Shown: positions 49,783 to 63,502, counted from the first letter of the stretch. The stretch: 64,000 bases of DNA from Polynucleobacter sp. (GCA_024642065.1 JAHEBW010000046.1:97152-161151); one strand, 5' to 3'. Notes: generated by a model from the sequence alone, not told the origin. Program-made: numbers and translations.

Positions 49783-52700
49783 TTATTCAGCCTCTCCTGT
49801 GGACTCTAAATCTACTGTTTCTTCAGATTTAGCTTCCTCAGCAGCGATCATTTCTGCACGTTCACGGTCCAACTGTTCGCGTACTTTACGTGCGCGACGG
49901 TAGGCCAAACCGGTACCGGCAGGGATGAGACGACCAATAATGACGTTTTCTTTGAGGCCACGAAGTGTATCGACTTTGCCCATAATGGCAGCTTCTGTAA
50001 GAACTCTTGTTGTTTCCTGGAAGGAAGCAGCTGAGATGAAGCTGTCTGTAGACAATGACGCCTTTGTAATACCCAATAGAACGTTGTCATACAACGCTGG
50101 ACGCTTACCATCCGCAATCATGCGGTCGTTTTCATCCAACATGTCTGATCTTTCAACTTGTTCACCAGTGATGAATTTCGTCTCGCCTGCGTCAGTAATC
50201 TGAACGCGACGTAACATTTGACGAACAATCACTTCAATGTGCTTGTCGTTAATCTTTACGCCTTGTAAACGATAAACGTCTTGAACTTCATCAACAATGT
50301 AAGTTGCCAATTCTTCAATACCCTTCAAGCGAAGAATATCGTGAGGATCAGCAGGGCCTTCAACAATCATTTCGCCCTTATTAACAACTTGACCATCGTG
50401 AACCAAGATTTGCTTTTCTTTTGGAATCAAGAACTCATGAGATTCGCCGTCCATGTCTGTAATAACAAGACGTTGCTTACCCTTAGTTTCTTTACCGAAT
50501 GACACAGTACCTGTGACTTTCGCCAAAATTGCTGCATCTTTTGGTGAGCGAGCTTCGAATAGTTCTGCCACACGTGGCAAACCACCGGTAATGTCTCGTG
50601 TCTTTTGCGCTTCGATTGGAATACGCGCCAACACTTCACCAACGTGAACAGTTTGACCATCTTTAACAGTGATCAAGGCGCCCACTTGCAAGCCAATTGT
50701 TACTGGGTGATCTGTACCGGCGATCAACACTTCAGCGCCAGCCGCATCGTACAAGCGAATCATTGGGCGAACACCCTTTGCAGCTGCACTACGACGCTTA
50801 CCGTCAATAACCACCAAAGTAGACAAACCAGTTACTTCGTCAACTTGCTTAGCAACCGTTACACCTTCTTCAACGTTTTCAAAACGAACAACGCCTGAGT
50901 ACTCAGTAATGATTGGACGAGTTAACGGATCCCATGTTGCCAAAGTAACGCCGGCTTTAATTGCAGCGCCTTCTTTAAGCGCTAACGTTGCGCCGTAAGG
51001 AACTTTATGACGCTCACGCTCACGACCATTGTCATCAGTAATTAATGCCTCACCTGAACGAGAAATAACAATCTGTTCACCTTTAGCATTGGTTACAAAA
51101 CGCATTGTTGGTGTGAAGCGCAAAATACCGTTTGATTTAGCTTCAACGTTATTAGCAACTGCAGCACGTGACGCAGCACCACCGATGTGGAATGTACGCA
51201 TTGTTAACTGTGTACCTGGCTCACCGATTGACTGAGCAGCGATAACACCAACTGCCTCACCAGAGTTCACCATCGTGCCACGACCTAAGTCACGGCCATA
51301 ACACTTAGCGCATAGACCAAAACGTGTTGCGCATGACAACGGTGTACGCACTTTAACTTCGTCGATACCCAATGAGTCGATTAACTCAACGTCATCTTCT
51401 GTCAACATTGTGCCGTCAAAAATAACTGTTTCTTGTGTATCAGGATTTACAACATCACCGATACATACACGACCCAAAATACGATCGCTTAAAGATTCAA
51501 TGACTTCACCACCTTCAACCAAGGCTTTCATAGAAACGCCATTAGTTGTGCCGCAGTCATCATCAAGAACAACCAAGTCTTGAGTCACGTCAACCAAACG
51601 ACGCGTCAAGTAACCTGAGTTAGCTGTCTTCAATGCAGTGTCAGCCAAACCTTTACGAGCACCGTGTGTTGAGATGAAGTACTGAAGAACGTTCAAGCCT
51701 TCACGGAAGTTAGCTGTAATTGGTGTTTCAATGATTGAGCCATCTGGCTTAGCCATCAAACCACGCATACCTGCTAACTGACGAATCTGAGCAGCAGAAC
51801 CACGCGCACCAGAGTCAGCCATCATGTAAATAGCATTGAAAGATTCTTGCTTAACTGTTTTACCGTGACGATCTACAACGTCTTCTTGAGATAACTGCTC
51901 CATCATGGCCTTACCGACCTGATCACCTGCAGCACCCCAAATATCCACAACGTTGTTATAACGCTCTTGATTAGTTACCAAGCCTGACATGAACTGCTTG
52001 TCATACTCTTTTACCTTACCAGCAGCTTCAGAAATAATGACTTCCTTCTGAGCTGGAATCAACATATCGTCAATCGCAATAGAGATACCAGCACGAGTTG
52101 CTAGACGGAAACCAGATTGCAATAGTTTGTCAGCAAAAATAACTGTTTCTCTTAAACCACAGCGACGGAATGACAAGTTGATTAAGCGAGAAATTTCTTT
52201 CTTCTTAAGCGCTTTGTTGATGCTGTCAAAAGACATGCCCTTAGGCAAGATTTCTGACAACATGGCACGGCCAACTGTTGTGTGACGCAATGTCACTTTC
52301 TTAGCAAAGCGTGCATCACCTTCAGCTTCTTTATCAACCAAATCATATTCAGTGATACGAACTGCAATACGTGTTGCCAACTCTACTTGCTTGTTTTCGT
52401 AAGCACGAATAACTTCGCTGATATCGGCAAATGTCATACCTTCACCCTTGGCGTTAATAGCCTCGCGTGTTGTGTAGTACAAGCCCAAAACGATATCTTG
52501 AGATGGAACAATTGAAGGTTCACCGTTAGCAGGGAACAAGATGTTGTTTGAAGCAAGCATCAATGTGCGCGCTTCCATCTGTGCCTCTAAAGACAACGGT
52601 ACGTGAACAGCCATTTGGTCACCGTCGAAGTCGGCGTTGAATGCCGCACAAACGAGTGGGTGCAACTGAATAGCTTTACCTTCAATCAACATTGGTTCAA

Positions 52701-54021
52701 ACGCTTGAATACCTAAGCGGTGCAATGTTGGCGCACGGTTCAACATCACTGGATGCTCACGAATCACTTCTTCCAAGATATCCCAAACGATTGGCGTTTG
52801 GTTTTCAACTTCTTTCTTGGCAGCTTTGATTGTTGTAGCAATACCTAATGTTTCTAACTTGTTAAAAATGAATGGCTTGAATAATTCAAGAGCCATTAAT
52901 TTTGGCAAGCCGCACTGGTGCAACTTGAGTGTTGGCCCAACCACGATCACTGAACGACCAGAGTAGTCAACACGCTTACCTAACAAGTTTTGACGGAAAC
53001 GACCGCCCTTACCTTTAATCATCTCAGCTAGAGACTTCAATGGACGCTTATTAGCACCAGTCATTGCCTTACCGCGACGACCGTTATCTAACAATGAGTC
53101 AACAGCCTCTTGCAACATACGCTTTTCGTTACGCACGATGATTTCTGGAGCGCGCAACTCTAACAAACGCTTCAAACGGTTGTTACGGTTAATCACGCGA
53201 CGATATAAATCGTTCAAGTCAGAAGTTGCAAAACGACCACCATCCAATGGCACCAATGGGCGCAACTCTGGAGGCAATACAGGCAACACTTCCATGATCA
53301 TCCAGTCTGGCTTGATACCAGAACGTTGGAATGCTTCAAGAACTTTTAGACGCTTAGCAAATTTCTTAATTTTTGCTTCGCTACCAGTTGCCTTCAAATC
53401 AGCGCGCAATACTTCAACTTCACGATCGATGTCGATAGAGCGTAGTAATTCACGAACGCCTTCAGCACCCATGATCGCTGTGAAAGCACCATCACCGAAC
53501 TCTTCTAACTTGGCGTAGTACTCGTCTTCAGACATGATCTGACCACGGCGCATTGCGCCTTCAGGTGTTAAACCTGCGTCAACGATCACATATGCTTCAA
53601 AGTAAAGAACGCGCTCGATGTCACGCAAGGTCATATCTAAAACCATACCCAAACGAGATGGCAAAGATTTCAAGAACCAAATGTGAGCAACAGGAGCTGC
53701 CAATTCGATGTGGCCCATGCGCTCACGACGCACTTTAGCCAATGTCACTTCAACGCCGCACTTCTCGCAAATAACACCGCGATATTTCAAGCGCTTGTAC
53801 TTACCGCATAAGCATTCGTAATCTTTAATTGGTCCAAAAATCTTGGCACAGAAAAGACCATCACGCTCAGGCTTGAAAGTACGATAGTTAATTGTTTCTG
53901 GTTTACGAACTTCACCAAAAGACCATGAACGGATCTTTTCTGGTGAAGCTAAACCAATCTTAATGGCGTCAAACTGCTCTTCGCCATGCGTCTGCTTAAA
54001 TAGATCTAGCAATGCTTTCAT
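49783..54021 (-). CDS. rpoC: RNA polymerase beta' subunit
   Basis: This 1412-residue subunit holds the catalytic magnesium site [12 protein letters not shown]. The N-terminal zinc site is [20 protein letters not shown] and a second zinc site appears as [16 protein letters not shown]. The bridge-helix and trigger-loop region includes [22 protein letters not shown] and later [19 protein letters not shown]. Length is normal for betaproteobacteria. It starts one base after the rpoB stop. Confidence 0.98.
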   Translation of the reverse strand: MKALLDLFKQTHGEEQFDAIKIGLASPEKIRSWSFGEVRKPETINYRTFKPERDGLFCAKIFGPIKDYECLCGKYKRLKYRGVICEKCGVEVTLAKVRRERMGHIELAAPVAHIWFLKSLPSRLGMVLDMTLRDIERVLYFEAYVIVDAGLTPEGAMRRGQIMSEDEYYAKLEEFGDGAFTAIMGAEGVRELLRSIDIDREVEVLRADLKATGSEAKIKKFAKRLKVLEAFQRSGIKPDWMIMEVLPVLPPELRPLVPLDGGRFATSDLNDLYRRVINRNNRLKRLLELRAPEIIVRNEKRMLQEAVDSLLDNGRRGKAMTGANKRPLKSLAEMIKGKGGRFRQNLLGKRVDYSGRSVIVVGPTLKLHQCGLPKLMALELFKPFIFNKLETLGIATTIKAAKKEVENQTPIVWDILEEVIREHPVMLNRAPTLHRLGIQAFEPMLIEGKAIQLHPLVCAAFNADFDGDQMAVHVPLSLEAQMEARTLMLASNNILFPANGEPSIVPSQDIVLGLYYTTREAINAKGEGMTFADISEVIRAYENKQVELATRIAVRITEYDLVDKEAEGDARFAKKVTLRHTTVGRAMLSEILPKGMSFDSINKALKKKEISRLINLSFRRCGLRETVIFADKLLQSGFRLATRAGISIAIDDMLIPAQKEVIISEAAGKVKEYDKQFMSGLVTNQERYNNVVDIWGAAGDQVGKAMMEQLSQEDVVDRHGKTVKQESFNAIYMMADSGARGSAAQIRQLAGMRGLMAKPDGSIIETPITANFREGLNVLQYFISTHGARKGLADTALKTANSGYLTRRLVDVTQDLVVLDDDCGTTNGVSMKALVEGGEVIESLSDRILGRVCIGDVVNPDTQETVIFDGTMLTEDDVELIDSLGIDEVKVRTPLSCATRFGLCAKCYGRDLGRGTMVNSGEAVGVIAAQSIGEPGTQLTMRTFHIGGAASRAAVANNVEAKSNGILRFTPTMRFVTNAKGEQIVISRSGEALITDDNGRERERHKVPYGATLALKEGAAIKAGVTLATWDPLTRPIITEYSGVVRFENVEEGVTVAKQVDEVTGLSTLVVIDGKRRSAAAKGVRPMIRLYDAAGAEVLIAGTDHPVTIGLQVGALITVKDGQTVHVGEVLARIPIEAQKTRDITGGLPRVAELFEARSPKDAAILAKVTGTVSFGKETKGKQRLVITDMDGESHEFLIPKEKQILVHDGQVVNKGEMIVEGPADPHDILRLKGIEELATYIVDEVQDVYRLQGVKINDKHIEVIVRQMLRRVQITDAGETKFITGEQVERSDMLDENDRMIADGKRPALYDNVLLGITKASLSTDSFISAASFQETTRVLTEAAIMGKVDTLRGLKENVIIGRLIPAGTGLAYRRARKVREQLDRERAEMIAAEEAKSEETVDLESTGEAE

Positions 54022-54022
54022 A

Positions 54023-57000
54023 TTAGCTGCGCTCCATGTCGATATCGATACCTAACGAGCGGATTTCTTTTACCAGCACGTTGAAGGACTCAGGCATGCC
54101 AGCATCAATGCTGTGCTCACCCTTGACGATGTTTTCGTAAACTTTGGTTCTACCGTTAACGTCATCTGACTTAACTGTGAGCATTTCCTGCAACACATAT
54201 GACGCACCGTAGGCTTCCAAAGCCCAAACTTCCATCTCACCGAAACGCTGACCACCGAATTGAGCTTTACCGCCCAATGGCTGTTGCGTTACTAATGAGT
54301 AAGGACCAGTAGAACGAGCATGCATCTTGTCATCAACCAAATGGTGAAGTTTCAAGACGTGCATTACGCCAACTGTTACAGATCTTTCAAATGCTTCACC
54401 AGTTCTACCGTCAAACAATGTAATTTGTTGACGTGAAGGTGTCATTGATAGCTTCTTAGCAACTTCTTCTGGGTATGCCATTTCTAACATCTTGGCAATT
54501 TCACCCTCTGTTGCACCATCAAAGACTGGCGTTGCAAATGGAGCGCCATCTCTTAAGTTGTTTGCCAACTCAAGAATTTGCTCATCTGTAAAGCTGTCTA
54601 AATCTTCTACACGACCAGTTTCGTTGTAAAGCTGCTTCATGAACTTGCGTAACTGCTCTGCTTTCGCTTGAGCCTTTAGCATTTCTTGAATGCGCTTACC
54701 AATACCTAACGCAGCCCAACCTAAGTGAACCTCAAGAATCTGTCCAACGTTCATACGTGACGGAACACCCAATGGGTTCAACACGATATCAACTGGTGTA
54801 CCGTCAGCCATGTAAGGCATGTCTTCCACCGGAGTGATTTTTGAAACAACACCCTTGTTACCGTGACGACCAGCCATCTTGTCACCAGGTTGTAAACGAC
54901 GCTTAACAGCCAAGTAAACCTTAACCATCTTGATAACGCCTGGAGCCAACTCATCACCTTGAGTTAATTTCTTGCGCTTCTCTTCGAAGTCTTGGTCAAA
55001 CTGTGTACGCTTAGCTTCGATAGCTTCTTTAATAGCTTCTACTTGCGCAGCAACATCTTCATCAGCAGGGCGAATATCAAACCAATGATATTTCTCAAGA
55101 TCAGCTAAATAATCTTTAGCAATCTTTGTGCCTTTTGCCAACTTCTTAGGGCCGCCATTAGCTACTTTGTTCAACAATAGTTTTTCTAAACGACTAAATG
55201 CATCACCTTCAACGATGCGCAACTGATCGTTCAAGTCCAAGCGATAACGCTTCAACTCTTCGTCAATAATTGCTTGCGCACGTGCATCACGCTCGATACC
55301 TTCACGTGTAAACACTTGAACGTCGATCACTGTGCCGGTCATACCTGAAGGAACACGCAATGATGTGTCTTTAACGTCAGAAGCTTTTTCACCAAAAATC
55401 GCGCGCAAAAGTTTTTCTTCTGGAGTTAGTTGAGTCTCACCCTTAGGCGTTACCTTACCAACCAACACGTCGCCAGCTTCCACTTCAGCACCAATATAAG
55501 TAATACCGCTGTCATCTAAACGGCTCAACTGTGTTTCAGCCAAGTTTGAGATGTCGCGAGTAATTTCTTCAGGGCCTAACTTTGTGTCACGAGCAACTAC
55601 TGATAACTCTTCAATATGGATTGATGTGTAGCGGTCATCAGCAACAACTTTTTCAGAGATCAAAATTGAGTCTTCGAAGTTGTAACCGTTCCATGGCATA
55701 AATGCTACAACCATGTTTTGACCCAATGCCAACTCACCTAAGTCAGTTGAAGCACCGTCAGCAATCACGTCACCACGGTCAACCATGTCGCCAACTTTAA
55801 CGATTGGACGCTGGTTAATGTTTGTGTTTTGGTTTGAACGTGTGTACTTGATGAGATTGTAAATATCTACACCAACTTCACCAGCCGCAGTTTCTTCGTC
55901 ATTAACACGAATCACAATACGGTTAGCGTCAGCATAATCAACCTTACCGCCACGCGTTGCCATAACGACAGTACCTGAGTCAACAGCAACTGTACGCTCA
56001 AGACCTGTACCAACCAATGGCTTAGTTGCGCGCAAGCATGGAACCGCTTGACGTTGCATGTTCGCACCCATCAACGCACGGTTTGCGTCATCGTGCTCTA
56101 AGAAAGGCACTAATGATGCAGCAGCAGATACGATCTGACTTGGCGCAACGTCAATGTACTGAATGCGCTCTGGGCTTACCATCATTGTTTCGCCAGCTTC
56201 ACGTGATGAAACCAACTCGTCTGTCAACTTACCAGACTTATCAATTGATGCGTTTGCCTGAGCAATCACATATTTAGCTTCTTCAATAGCTGATAAGTAA
56301 TCAACCTGATCAGTTACCTTGCTATTAACAACTTTACGGTATGGTGTTTCCAAGAAACCATGCTCATTTAAGCGAGCAAACAAAGCCAAAGAGTTAATCA
56401 AACCAATGTTTGGACCCTCTGGTGTTTCAATTGGACATACACGGCCATAGTGAGTTGGATGCACGTCACGAACTTCGAAACCTGCACGCTCACGAGTTAA
56501 ACCGCCTGGGCCCAATGCTGAAATACGACGCTTGTGCGTGATCTCAGATAATGGGTTAGTTTGGTCCATAAATTGTGACAATTGTGATGAACCGAAGAAC
56601 TCACGAATTGCTGATGAAATTGGCTTGCTGTTAATCAAGTCATGCGGCATCAAGTTTTCTGTTTCTGCTTGGCCTAAACGCTCTTTCACTGCACGCTCAA
56701 CGCGTGACAAACCTGCGCGGAACTGATTCTCTGCTAATTCACCAACACAACGAACACGACGATTGCCCAAGTGATCGATATCGTCGACTTCGCCTTTGCC
56801 GTTTCTTAAATCAACCAATAATTTGATTGTGTCTAGGATGTCTTCGTTTGAAAGAACCATCAAACCATCCATTGTTGGACGATTTAAACGGCTGTTCACT
56901 TTCATACGACCTACGCGTGATAGATCATAAGTATCTTCACTGTAGAACAAACGCTGGAACAAAGCTTCAACAGCATCTTCTGTTGGAGGCTCACCAGGAC

Positions 57001-58123
57001 GCATCATGCGATAAATCGCAATACGTGCAGCCATTTGATCTGCAGTCTCATCAATGCGCAATGTTTGCGAAATGAATGAACCTTGATCTAGGTCGTTTGT
57101 ATAAATTGTTTGTAGCTCTTTAACGCCTGCTTCTCTTAAGTTAGCCAAAAGAGTTTCAGTGATTTCTTCGTTAGCTGTTGCAAGAACTTCGCCTGTATCG
57201 CCATAAACAATGTTTTTAGCAACCACGCGGCCAATCAAATAATCATCTGGCACATTGATTGTTGTTGTTTTAGCTGCTTCAAGTTCGCGAATGTTTTTCG
57301 CGTTGATGCGCTTGTCTTTTGCAATAACAACATTGCCTGATTTATCAGTAATGTCAAAGCGCGCAACTTCACCTTTTAAGCGCTCAGCAACAAAATTCAT
57401 TTGTGCGCCAGCAGCTTGCAATTTGAAGTCATCAAAGCCGAAGAAGTTTTCCAAAATCTGCTCATCGTTCATGCCGATAGCTTTGAGCAAGATTGTGACT
57501 GGCATCTTACGACGACGGTCAATACGGAAATACAAAATATCTTTCGGGTCAAATTCAAAATCTAACCATGAACCACGGTAAGGAATTACGCGTGCTGAGA
57601 AAAGTAATTTTCCTGAGCTGTGTGTTTTACCTTTGTCATGTTCAAAGAACACGCCTGGTGAACGGTGCAACTGAGAAACAATCACGCGCTCTGTACCGTT
57701 AATAACAAAAGAACCTGTGTCTGTCATCAACGGGATTTCGCCCATGTAGACTTCTTGCTCTTTTACTTCTTTAACTTTAGTTGGTGCTTCGCGATCATTA
57801 ATGATCAAGCGAACTTTTGCACGCAAAGCAGAATGGAATGTCAAACCACGTTGCTGACATTCTTTAACGTCAAACGGTGGCGTTGATAAGTTGTACTGTA
57901 CGAATTCCATGCGCGCGAAACCATTGTTCGACACGATAGGGAATATTGAAGTGAATGCAGATTGCAAACCTTCATTTAAACGATCAGAAGGGCCTCTTGA
58001 TTCTTGCAAAAATTTTGCATAAGACTCAAGCTGCGTTGTCAACAAGTAAGGTACTTGATGATTATTGGGGCGCTTAGCGAAGCTTTTACGGATACGCTTG
58101 CGTTCGGTGAAACTATAAGCCAT
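54023..58123 (-). CDS. rpoB: RNA polymerase beta subunit
   Basis: This subunit has 1366 residues when started at the ATG at 58123, which has GGAG upstream; the track start at 58177 adds unlikely residues. The rifampicin region [16 protein letters not shown] with [13 protein letters not shown] is wild type at the classic positions. The C-terminal [24 protein letters not shown] block is intact. It follows rplL after a 199-base structured spacer and pairs with rpoC. Confidence 0.98.
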   Translation of the reverse strand: MAYSFTERKRIRKSFAKRPNNHQVPYLLTTQLESYAKFLQESRGPSDRLNEGLQSAFTSIFPIVSNNGFARMEFVQYNLSTPPFDVKECQQRGLTFHSALRAKVRLIINDREAPTKVKEVKEQEVYMGEIPLMTDTGSFVINGTERVIVSQLHRSPGVFFEHDKGKTHSSGKLLFSARVIPYRGSWLDFEFDPKDILYFRIDRRRKMPVTILLKAIGMNDEQILENFFGFDDFKLQAAGAQMNFVAERLKGEVARFDITDKSGNVVIAKDKRINAKNIRELEAAKTTTINVPDDYLIGRVVAKNIVYGDTGEVLATANEEITETLLANLREAGVKELQTIYTNDLDQGSFISQTLRIDETADQMAARIAIYRMMRPGEPPTEDAVEALFQRLFYSEDTYDLSRVGRMKVNSRLNRPTMDGLMVLSNEDILDTIKLLVDLRNGKGEVDDIDHLGNRRVRCVGELAENQFRAGLSRVERAVKERLGQAETENLMPHDLINSKPISSAIREFFGSSQLSQFMDQTNPLSEITHKRRISALGPGGLTRERAGFEVRDVHPTHYGRVCPIETPEGPNIGLINSLALFARLNEHGFLETPYRKVVNSKVTDQVDYLSAIEEAKYVIAQANASIDKSGKLTDELVSSREAGETMMVSPERIQYIDVAPSQIVSAAASLVPFLEHDDANRALMGANMQRQAVPCLRATKPLVGTGLERTVAVDSGTVVMATRGGKVDYADANRIVIRVNDEETAAGEVGVDIYNLIKYTRSNQNTNINQRPIVKVGDMVDRGDVIADGASTDLGELALGQNMVVAFMPWNGYNFEDSILISEKVVADDRYTSIHIEELSVVARDTKLGPEEITRDISNLAETQLSRLDDSGITYIGAEVEAGDVLVGKVTPKGETQLTPEEKLLRAIFGEKASDVKDTSLRVPSGMTGTVIDVQVFTREGIERDARAQAIIDEELKRYRLDLNDQLRIVEGDAFSRLEKLLLNKVANGGPKKLAKGTKIAKDYLADLEKYHWFDIRPADEDVAAQVEAIKEAIEAKRTQFDQDFEEKRKKLTQGDELAPGVIKMVKVYLAVKRRLQPGDKMAGRHGNKGVVSKITPVEDMPYMADGTPVDIVLNPLGVPSRMNVGQILEVHLGWAALGIGKRIQEMLKAQAKAEQLRKFMKQLYNETGRVEDLDSFTDEQILELANNLRDGAPFATPVFDGATEGEIAKMLEMAYPEEVAKKLSMTPSRQQITLFDGRTGEAFERSVTVGVMHVLKLHHLVDDKMHARSTGPYSLVTQQPLGGKAQFGGQRFGEMEVWALEAYGASYVLQEMLTVKSDDVNGRTKVYENIVKGEHSIDAGMPESFNVLVKEIRSLGIDIDMERS

Positions 58124-58322
58124 GTCATCTCCGAATTTAAGCGACTGAGCAGAGATTTGGTGATTGGCCTCTACCAATCGTGGCTGACGGTGTGCGCGTG
58201 CACAACCCGACCAAACTTGCCTTCTGCAGTCGTATCAGAAGGCAAACCAGATACCAAACTTTTTTAATATCTGGTTTGCCTTCTAAGCAAACCGGGCAGC
58301 ATAAGCTGCCCCATCAAACCTA
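58124..58322 (-). promoter_or_regulatory. Structured rplL-rpoB spacer with alternative hairpins
   Basis: A 17-base perfect stem (58237-58253 with 58268-58284) dominates. Each of its arms can instead pair with a further neighbour: 58273-58279 with 58287-58293 (7 bases), and 58236-58245 with 58217-58226 (10 bases). Another stem-loop GGGCAGC/GCTGCCC lies at 58294-58311. No U-run follows on the minus strand. E. coli has an attenuator and an RNase III site in this gap, so a similar processing or control role is plausible. Confidence 0.6.
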
Positions 58323-58697
58323 TTACTTAAGTTCAACCTTAGCGCCAGCTTCTTCAAGCTTCTTCTTAGCATCTTCAGCAGTTGCTTTATCAACGCCTTC
58401 TTTGATTGGCTTCGGTGCGCCATCAACCAAGTCTTTAGCTTCTTTCAAGCCTAAACCAGTGATTTCGCGAACAGCTTTAATCACGCTCACTTTGTTTGCG
58501 CCAGCTTCAGCCAACACAACTGTGAACTCTGATTGCTCAGCGGCAGCAGCAGCACCGCCACCAGCGCCAGGAGCAGCAACAGCCATAGCAGCTGCTGATA
58601 CACCAAATTTTTCTTCAAATGCTTTAACTAGATCGTTCAAGTCCATTACAGACATATTGCCAACGGCTTCTAGAATGTCGTCTTTAGTAACTGCCAT
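58323..58697 (-). CDS. rplL: 50S ribosomal protein L7/L12
   Basis: L7/L12 (124 residues) forms the flexible stalk that recruits translation GTPases. The N-terminal dimer helix ([27 protein letters not shown]-like), an Ala/Gly hinge (about 40-55) and the C-terminal domain with [21 protein letters not shown] are clear. It follows rplJ after 51 bases. Confidence 0.98.
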   Translation of the reverse strand: MAVTKDDILEAVGNMSVMDLNDLVKAFEEKFGVSAAAMAVAAPGAGGGAAAAAEQSEFTVVLAEAGANKVSVIKAVREITGLGLKEAKDLVDGAPKPIKEGVDKATAEDAKKKLEEAGAKVELK

Positions 58698-58748
58698 TTT
58701 TAAAACTCCTAATTCAAATTTCTTTAATTAATTAAAGTCAGACTGCAA

Positions 58749-59246
58749 TTACGCAGCTTCTTTAGCTTTCTTTTCTGCAACCGCTGCCAATACGCGAGCC
58801 ATACCAGAAACTGGGGCTTGCATAACGCCAAGTAACATAGCGATAAGATCATTACGACCTGGGATAGATGCCAAAGCTTTAACTGCCGCTGCATCCATTA
58901 CCTTGCCGTTGTATGAACCCGCTTTAATTACTAAAGCTGCTTGCGTTTTTGAAAAGTCGTTTAAAACTTTTGCTGACGCAACTGGATCTGCGGAGATACC
59001 GTAAATAAGCGGACCAGCCATCTCACCGGCCAATGATTCGAATGACGTACCTTGAACTGCACGACGTGCCAAAGTGTTCTTCATAACGCGAAGGTAAACA
59101 CCATTTGCACGAGCTTGAGCTCGAAGAGTAGTCAGTTCGCCCACTGGAATACCGCGGTATTCAGCTAGCACCATGGTTTGAGCTTGTGCAACTTCTGCAC
59201 TTACTTCAGCCACGACCGCCTTTTTGTCTTCCATATTTAAAGGCAC
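58749..59246 (-). CDS. rplJ: 50S ribosomal protein L10
   Basis: L10 (165 residues) anchors the L7/L12 stalk and represses its own mRNA in E. coli. It shows [33 protein letters not shown] and [12 protein letters not shown]. The start is GTG with AGGAG seven bases upstream. The C-terminal helices that hold L12 dimers are present. Confidence 0.97.
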   Translation of the reverse strand: MPLNMEDKKAVVAEVSAEVAQAQTMVLAEYRGIPVGELTTLRAQARANGVYLRVMKNTLARRAVQGTSFESLAGEMAGPLIYGISADPVASAKVLNDFSKTQAALVIKAGSYNGKVMDAAAVKALASIPGRNDLIAMLLGVMQAPVSGMARVLAAVAEKKAKEAA

Positions 59247-59434
59247 TGTTTAACTCCTATTAACCTAACCGTTACCAGTTAGGGGTTGCACACAGGCGAA
59301 ATCTTTTCAGGATCGCCATCTGCGTTGGCACTATCTCTAGCATTAAGTGTTATTTCTAACTCACCAACGGTCTTTGATGTTCAAGTGCAAGATTTCTCTC
59401 ACACTTGACCCAAAGTTCTTTTTTTAGCTGCTGA
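59247..59434 (-). ncRNA. L10-type leader of the rplJL mRNA
   Basis: The 188-base rplA-rplJ gap can form TCAAGTG/CACTTGA and CGTTGG/CCAACG stems on the minus strand. A conserved-looking stretch GCAGATGGCGATCC followed by GAAAAGATTTCGC resembles betaproteobacterial rplJ leaders. This is where L10-(L12) binds to repress translation in E. coli. Further arms CTAAC/GTTAG lie next to the ribosome site. Confidence 0.6.
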
Positions 59435-60130
59435 TTAAGCTGCTAATGAGTTTTGGTCAACACGTACGCCTGCACCCATGGTGCTGCTTACGGCAACTTT
59501 TCTCAAATAGATACCCTTACTAGCAGCAGGTTTTGCTTTATTCAAAGCATCCAAAAGTGCTAATAAGTTATTTTTCAATGCGCCTGGTTCAAATGAACGA
59601 CGACCGATCGTTGCGTGAACGATACCGGCTTTGTCAACACGGAACTGAACTTGACCTGCTTTTGCATTTTTAACTGCACCAGCAACGTCCGGGCTCACTG
59701 TGCCAACCTTAGGGTTAGGCATCAAGCCTCTTGGTCCCAAGATCTGACCCAATGTACCAACGATACGCATTGCATCTGGAGATGCGATCAAAATATCAAA
59801 ATCAATTTTGCCGCCTTTGATTTGGTCAGCTAAATCTTCCATACCAACAATTTCTGCACCAGCGGCTTTAGCTTGTTCAGCTTTTTCACCTTGAGCAAAA
59901 ACCGCTACACGTACTGACTTACCTGTACCAGCTGGCAATACAACTGAGCCACGAACAACTTGGTCAGATTTCTTAGCATCAATACCTAATTGAACAGCAA
60001 CGTCGATAGACTCATCGAACTTAGCAGTTGCAAATTCTTTAACAAGGCTTAGAGCCTCATCGATAGGGTAAAACTTATTACGGTCTACTTTTGCTTGAAA
60101 AGCAGCAACGCGTTTAGAAACTTTAGCCAT
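59435..60130 (-). CDS. rplA: 50S ribosomal protein L1
   Basis: L1 (231 residues) forms the stalk near the E site. It shows [41 protein letters not shown] and the signature [23 protein letters not shown]. It starts two bases after the rplK stop. Confidence 0.98.
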   Translation of the reverse strand: MAKVSKRVAAFQAKVDRNKFYPIDEALSLVKEFATAKFDESIDVAVQLGIDAKKSDQVVRGSVVLPAGTGKSVRVAVFAQGEKAEQAKAAGAEIVGMEDLADQIKGGKIDFDILIASPDAMRIVGTLGQILGPRGLMPNPKVGTVSPDVAGAVKNAKAGQVQFRVDKAGIVHATIGRRSFEPGALKNNLLALLDALNKAKPAASKGIYLRKVAVSSTMGAGVRVDQNSLAA

Positions 60131-60132
60131 GA

Positions 60133-60564
60133 TTAGAGTCCTTCCACAGTGATACCCATAGAGCGGGCGCTACCAGCGATTGTGCGAACAGCTGCATCCA
60201 TATCTGCGGCTGTAAGGTCAGGCATTTTTGCCTTAGCAATTTCCTCAGCTTGTGCGCGAGTAATTTTGCCAACCTTGTCTGTGTGTGGGCGTGGAGAACC
60301 TTTTTCCAACTTAGCAGCTTTTTTAATCAAAACTGTTGCTGGAGGTGTCTTCATCACAAATGTGAAGCTCTTGTCTGCAAACGCTGTGATCACAACTGGA
60401 ATTGGAAGACCTGGTTCCATGCTCTGTGTTTGCGCGTTAAACGCTTTACAGAATTCCATAATGTTCAAACCGCGTTGACCTAACGCAGGACCAACTGGTG
60501 GCGATGGATTCGCTTTACCGGCTGGGATTTGTAGCTTAATAAAGCCAATAATCTTCTTTGCCAT
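60133..60564 (-). CDS. rplK: 50S ribosomal protein L11
   Basis: L11 (143 residues) binds the GTPase centre and is needed for RelA response. It shows [40 protein letters not shown] and a C-terminal [20 protein letters not shown]. The ATG at 60564, with GGAG upstream, is preferred to the longer track start. The 118-base gap to nusG has a weak ACCTG/CAGGT hairpin but no clear promoter. Confidence 0.97.
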   Translation of the reverse strand: MAKKIIGFIKLQIPAGKANPSPPVGPALGQRGLNIMEFCKAFNAQTQSMEPGLPIPVVITAFADKSFTFVMKTPPATVLIKKAAKLEKGSPRPHTDKVGKITRAQAEEIAKAKMPDLTAADMDAAVRTIAGSARSMGITVEGL

Positions 60565-60682
60565 TTTTATACTCCAATAATGGTGCATCTATAAAAGATC
60601 ACCGTTGAGTAAAACGCCTTGTTAGAGCGGCAACCCTAACTCAGCTCCTCATACAAACCTGTTTACACAGGTCTGTAAATCT

Positions 60683-61252
60683 TTACATCTTTTCTACCTG
60701 ACCGAACTCAAGCTCTACAGGTGTGCCACGACCGAAGATCGTTACAGAAACTCTCAAACGAGATTTTTCATAGTTAACTTCTTCTACGTTGCCGTTAAAG
60801 TCAGTGAATGGGCCCTCTTTAACTCGAACCATTTCACCCACCTCAAACAATGTTTTTGGTTTTGGCTTATCAACGCCCGCTTGCATCTGGTCCATAATTT
60901 TTTGAACTTCTGCAGGAGAGATTGGTGACGGTTTATTTCTAACGCCGCCTACAAACCCAGTGACCTTTGGCGTGTTTTTAACCAAGTGCCATGTCTCATC
61001 AGTCATTTCCATTTCGATAAGAACATAACCAGGGAAAAAGCGGCGCTCAGAAACAGCCTTTTGGCCACTCTTGATCTCAACAACCTCTTCCGATGGCACT
61101 AAAATTTTGCCAAACTTTTCAGCCATACCAGAGCGAGAAATACGCTCTGCTAAACCTTTTTGCACACTCTTTTCCATACCAGAATATGCATGAATAACGT
61201 ACCAGCGCATATTGCCGCTAGTTTGTAAATTGGCTATTACTTGCTCAGACAT
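60683..61252 (-). CDS. nusG: Transcription elongation/antitermination factor NusG
   Basis: NusG (189 residues) binds RNA polymerase and links it to Rho or to the ribosome through S10. The NGN domain begins [20 protein letters not shown]; the C-terminal KOW motif reads [18 protein letters not shown]. It follows secE after 7 bases, the conserved secE-nusG pair. Confidence 0.98.
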   Translation of the reverse strand: MSEQVIANLQTSGNMRWYVIHAYSGMEKSVQKGLAERISRSGMAEKFGKILVPSEEVVEIKSGQKAVSERRFFPGYVLIEMEMTDETWHLVKNTPKVTGFVGGVRNKPSPISPAEVQKIMDQMQAGVDKPKPKTLFEVGEMVRVKEGPFTDFNGNVEEVNYEKSRLRVSVTIFGRGTPVELEFGQVEKM

Positions 61253-61259
61253 CTTTAAC

Positions 61260-61634
61260 TCACTTCCAACCGAGGAATACAGAGAAAACTAACCACTCAA
61301 TGAGTTTGTCAGCAGTCCATAAGAACAACGCCATAACCACAACAAACGCAAATACCACTAGAGTCATTTGCGTTGTTTCTTTACGACTTGGCCATACAAC
61401 TTTTTTTGCCTCAGCAACTGATTCTTTGGCGTACGCTAAAAAGCGTTTGCCATCAGCCGAAACAGCAGCAATAACAATTGCTACCGCAAAGCCACCCAAC
61501 AACACAGCCAATCTCATCCAAATTGTTTGAGATGCCAATGTGTAATAAGCAACTAAGGAAAGAATAACAACAAGACCAGCGAGGATTAGCATCCAGCTGG
61601 TTTTGTTTTCTTGTTCGACTGATATCTGTGACAT
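61260..61634 (-). CDS. secE: Preprotein translocase subunit SecE
   Basis: SecE (124 residues) is the clamp subunit of the SecYEG channel. Hydrophobic segments lie near residues 15-35 and 40-57, and the essential C-terminal helix after [28 protein letters not shown] use the ATG at 61634; the track ORF starts inside tRNA-Trp. It lies 16 bases after that tRNA and seems co-transcribed with it. Confidence 0.96.
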   Translation of the reverse strand: MSQISVEQENKTSWMLILAGLVVILSLVAYYTLASQTIWMRLAVLLGGFAVAIVIAAVSADGKRFLAYAKESVAEAKKVVWPSRKETTQMTLVVFAFVVVMALFLWTADKLIEWLVFSVFLGWK

Positions 61635-61650
61635 ATTTTTCAGTTTGCTG

Positions 61651-61726
61651 TGGCAGGGGCGGAGGGCATCGAACCCCCAACCTTCGGTTTTGGAGACCGA
61701 CACTCTGCCAATTGAGCTACGCCCCT
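61651..61726 (-). tRNA. tRNA-Trp (CCA)
   Basis: The 76-base cloverleaf reads AGGGGCGTAGCTCAATTGG and has anticodon loop CTCCAAA and T-arm GGGGGTTCGATGCCCTC. The 3' CCA is encoded. It lies between tuf copy 2 and secE, its usual place in proteobacteria. Confidence 0.97.
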
Positions 61727-61733
61727 TACGTTC

Positions 61734-62936
<1,203 letters not shown>

Positions 62937-62957
62937 AATTAATTGGATACCAAACTC

Positions 62958-63032
<75 letters not shown>

Positions 63033-63051
63033 AAACTTATGCCACCATTAC

Positions 63052-63126
63052 TGGAGCGGGTAGAGGGAGTCGAACCCTCGTCTCTAGCTTGGAAGGCTAG
63101 GGTAATAGCCGTTATACGACACCCGC
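63052..63126 (-). tRNA. tRNA-Gly (TCC)
   Basis: The 75-base cloverleaf starts GCGGGTGTCGTATAACGG; anticodon stem CTAGC/GCTAG holds loop CTTCCAA. The 3' CCA is encoded. It is 19 bases from tRNA-Thr. Confidence 0.97.
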
Positions 63127-63181
63127 CAGGCACTTCACTCACCCACAACACACAACTTTTTACTGCAACTACAAATACATC

Positions 63182-63267
63182 TGGTGGGGAGGGATGGATT
63201 CGAACCAACGTAGGCGTAAGCCAACAGATTTACAGTCTGCCCCCTTTAGCCACTCGGGCACCTCCCC
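63182..63267 (-). tRNA. tRNA-Tyr (GTA)
   Basis: The 86-base class II tRNA starts GGGGAGGTGCCCGAGTGG, has anticodon segment GACTGTAAATC and a long variable arm. The 3' CCA is encoded. It is the first gene after the promoter at 63280-63308. Confidence 0.97.
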
Positions 63268-63279
63268 GTTAACCGCATA

Positions 63280-63308
63280 TTATTACTTAAATCAACGACT
63301 TTTGTCAA
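63280..63308 (-). promoter_or_regulatory. Promoter of the tRNA-Tyr-Gly-Thr-tuf operon
   Basis: On the minus strand a consensus TTGACA (63303-63308) and TAATAA (63280-63285) are 17 bases apart, with GCGG near the start point, as in stable-RNA promoters. Transcription would begin a few bases before tRNA-Tyr. Confidence 0.7.
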
Positions 63309-63340
63309 TTACAGTAATAAGAAAAAACAAAATATCCCTA

Positions 63341-63379
63341 CAAAGCAAAACGCCCAGATCATTCGATCTGGGCGTTTCT
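63341..63379 (-). terminator. Terminator of the rRNA operon
   Basis: AAACGCCCAGATC and GATCTGGGCGTTT are perfect 13-base arms around a four-base loop, directly after 5S rRNA. It separates the rRNA operon from the tRNA-tuf unit. Confidence 0.9.
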
Positions 63380-63384
63380 AAAAG

Positions 63385-63502
63385 GTGCCTGGCAATTACT
63401 TACTTTCACACGGGTAATCCGCACTATCATCAGCGTAGAGTCGTTTCACGGTCCTGTTCGGGATGGGAAGGGGTGGTTCCAACTCGCTATTGTCACCAGG
63501 CA
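63385..63502 (-). rRNA. rrf: 5S ribosomal RNA
   Basis: On the minus strand the sequence runs from TGCCTGGTGACAATAGCGAG through CCATCCCGAACAGG to the complementary TGCCAGGCA end, about 118 bases, as in betaproteobacterial 5S rRNA. Ends are accurate to a few bases. Confidence 0.95.

Noticed and set aside
58124-58177. Upstream start for rpoB in the ORF track
   Set aside because: The family start [15 protein letters not shown] has GGAG at correct spacing; the extra 18 residues are not typical.
58237-58284. Long hairpin before rpoB as a Rho-independent terminator
   Set aside because: No U-run follows the stem on the minus strand, and rpoB must be expressed from upstream.
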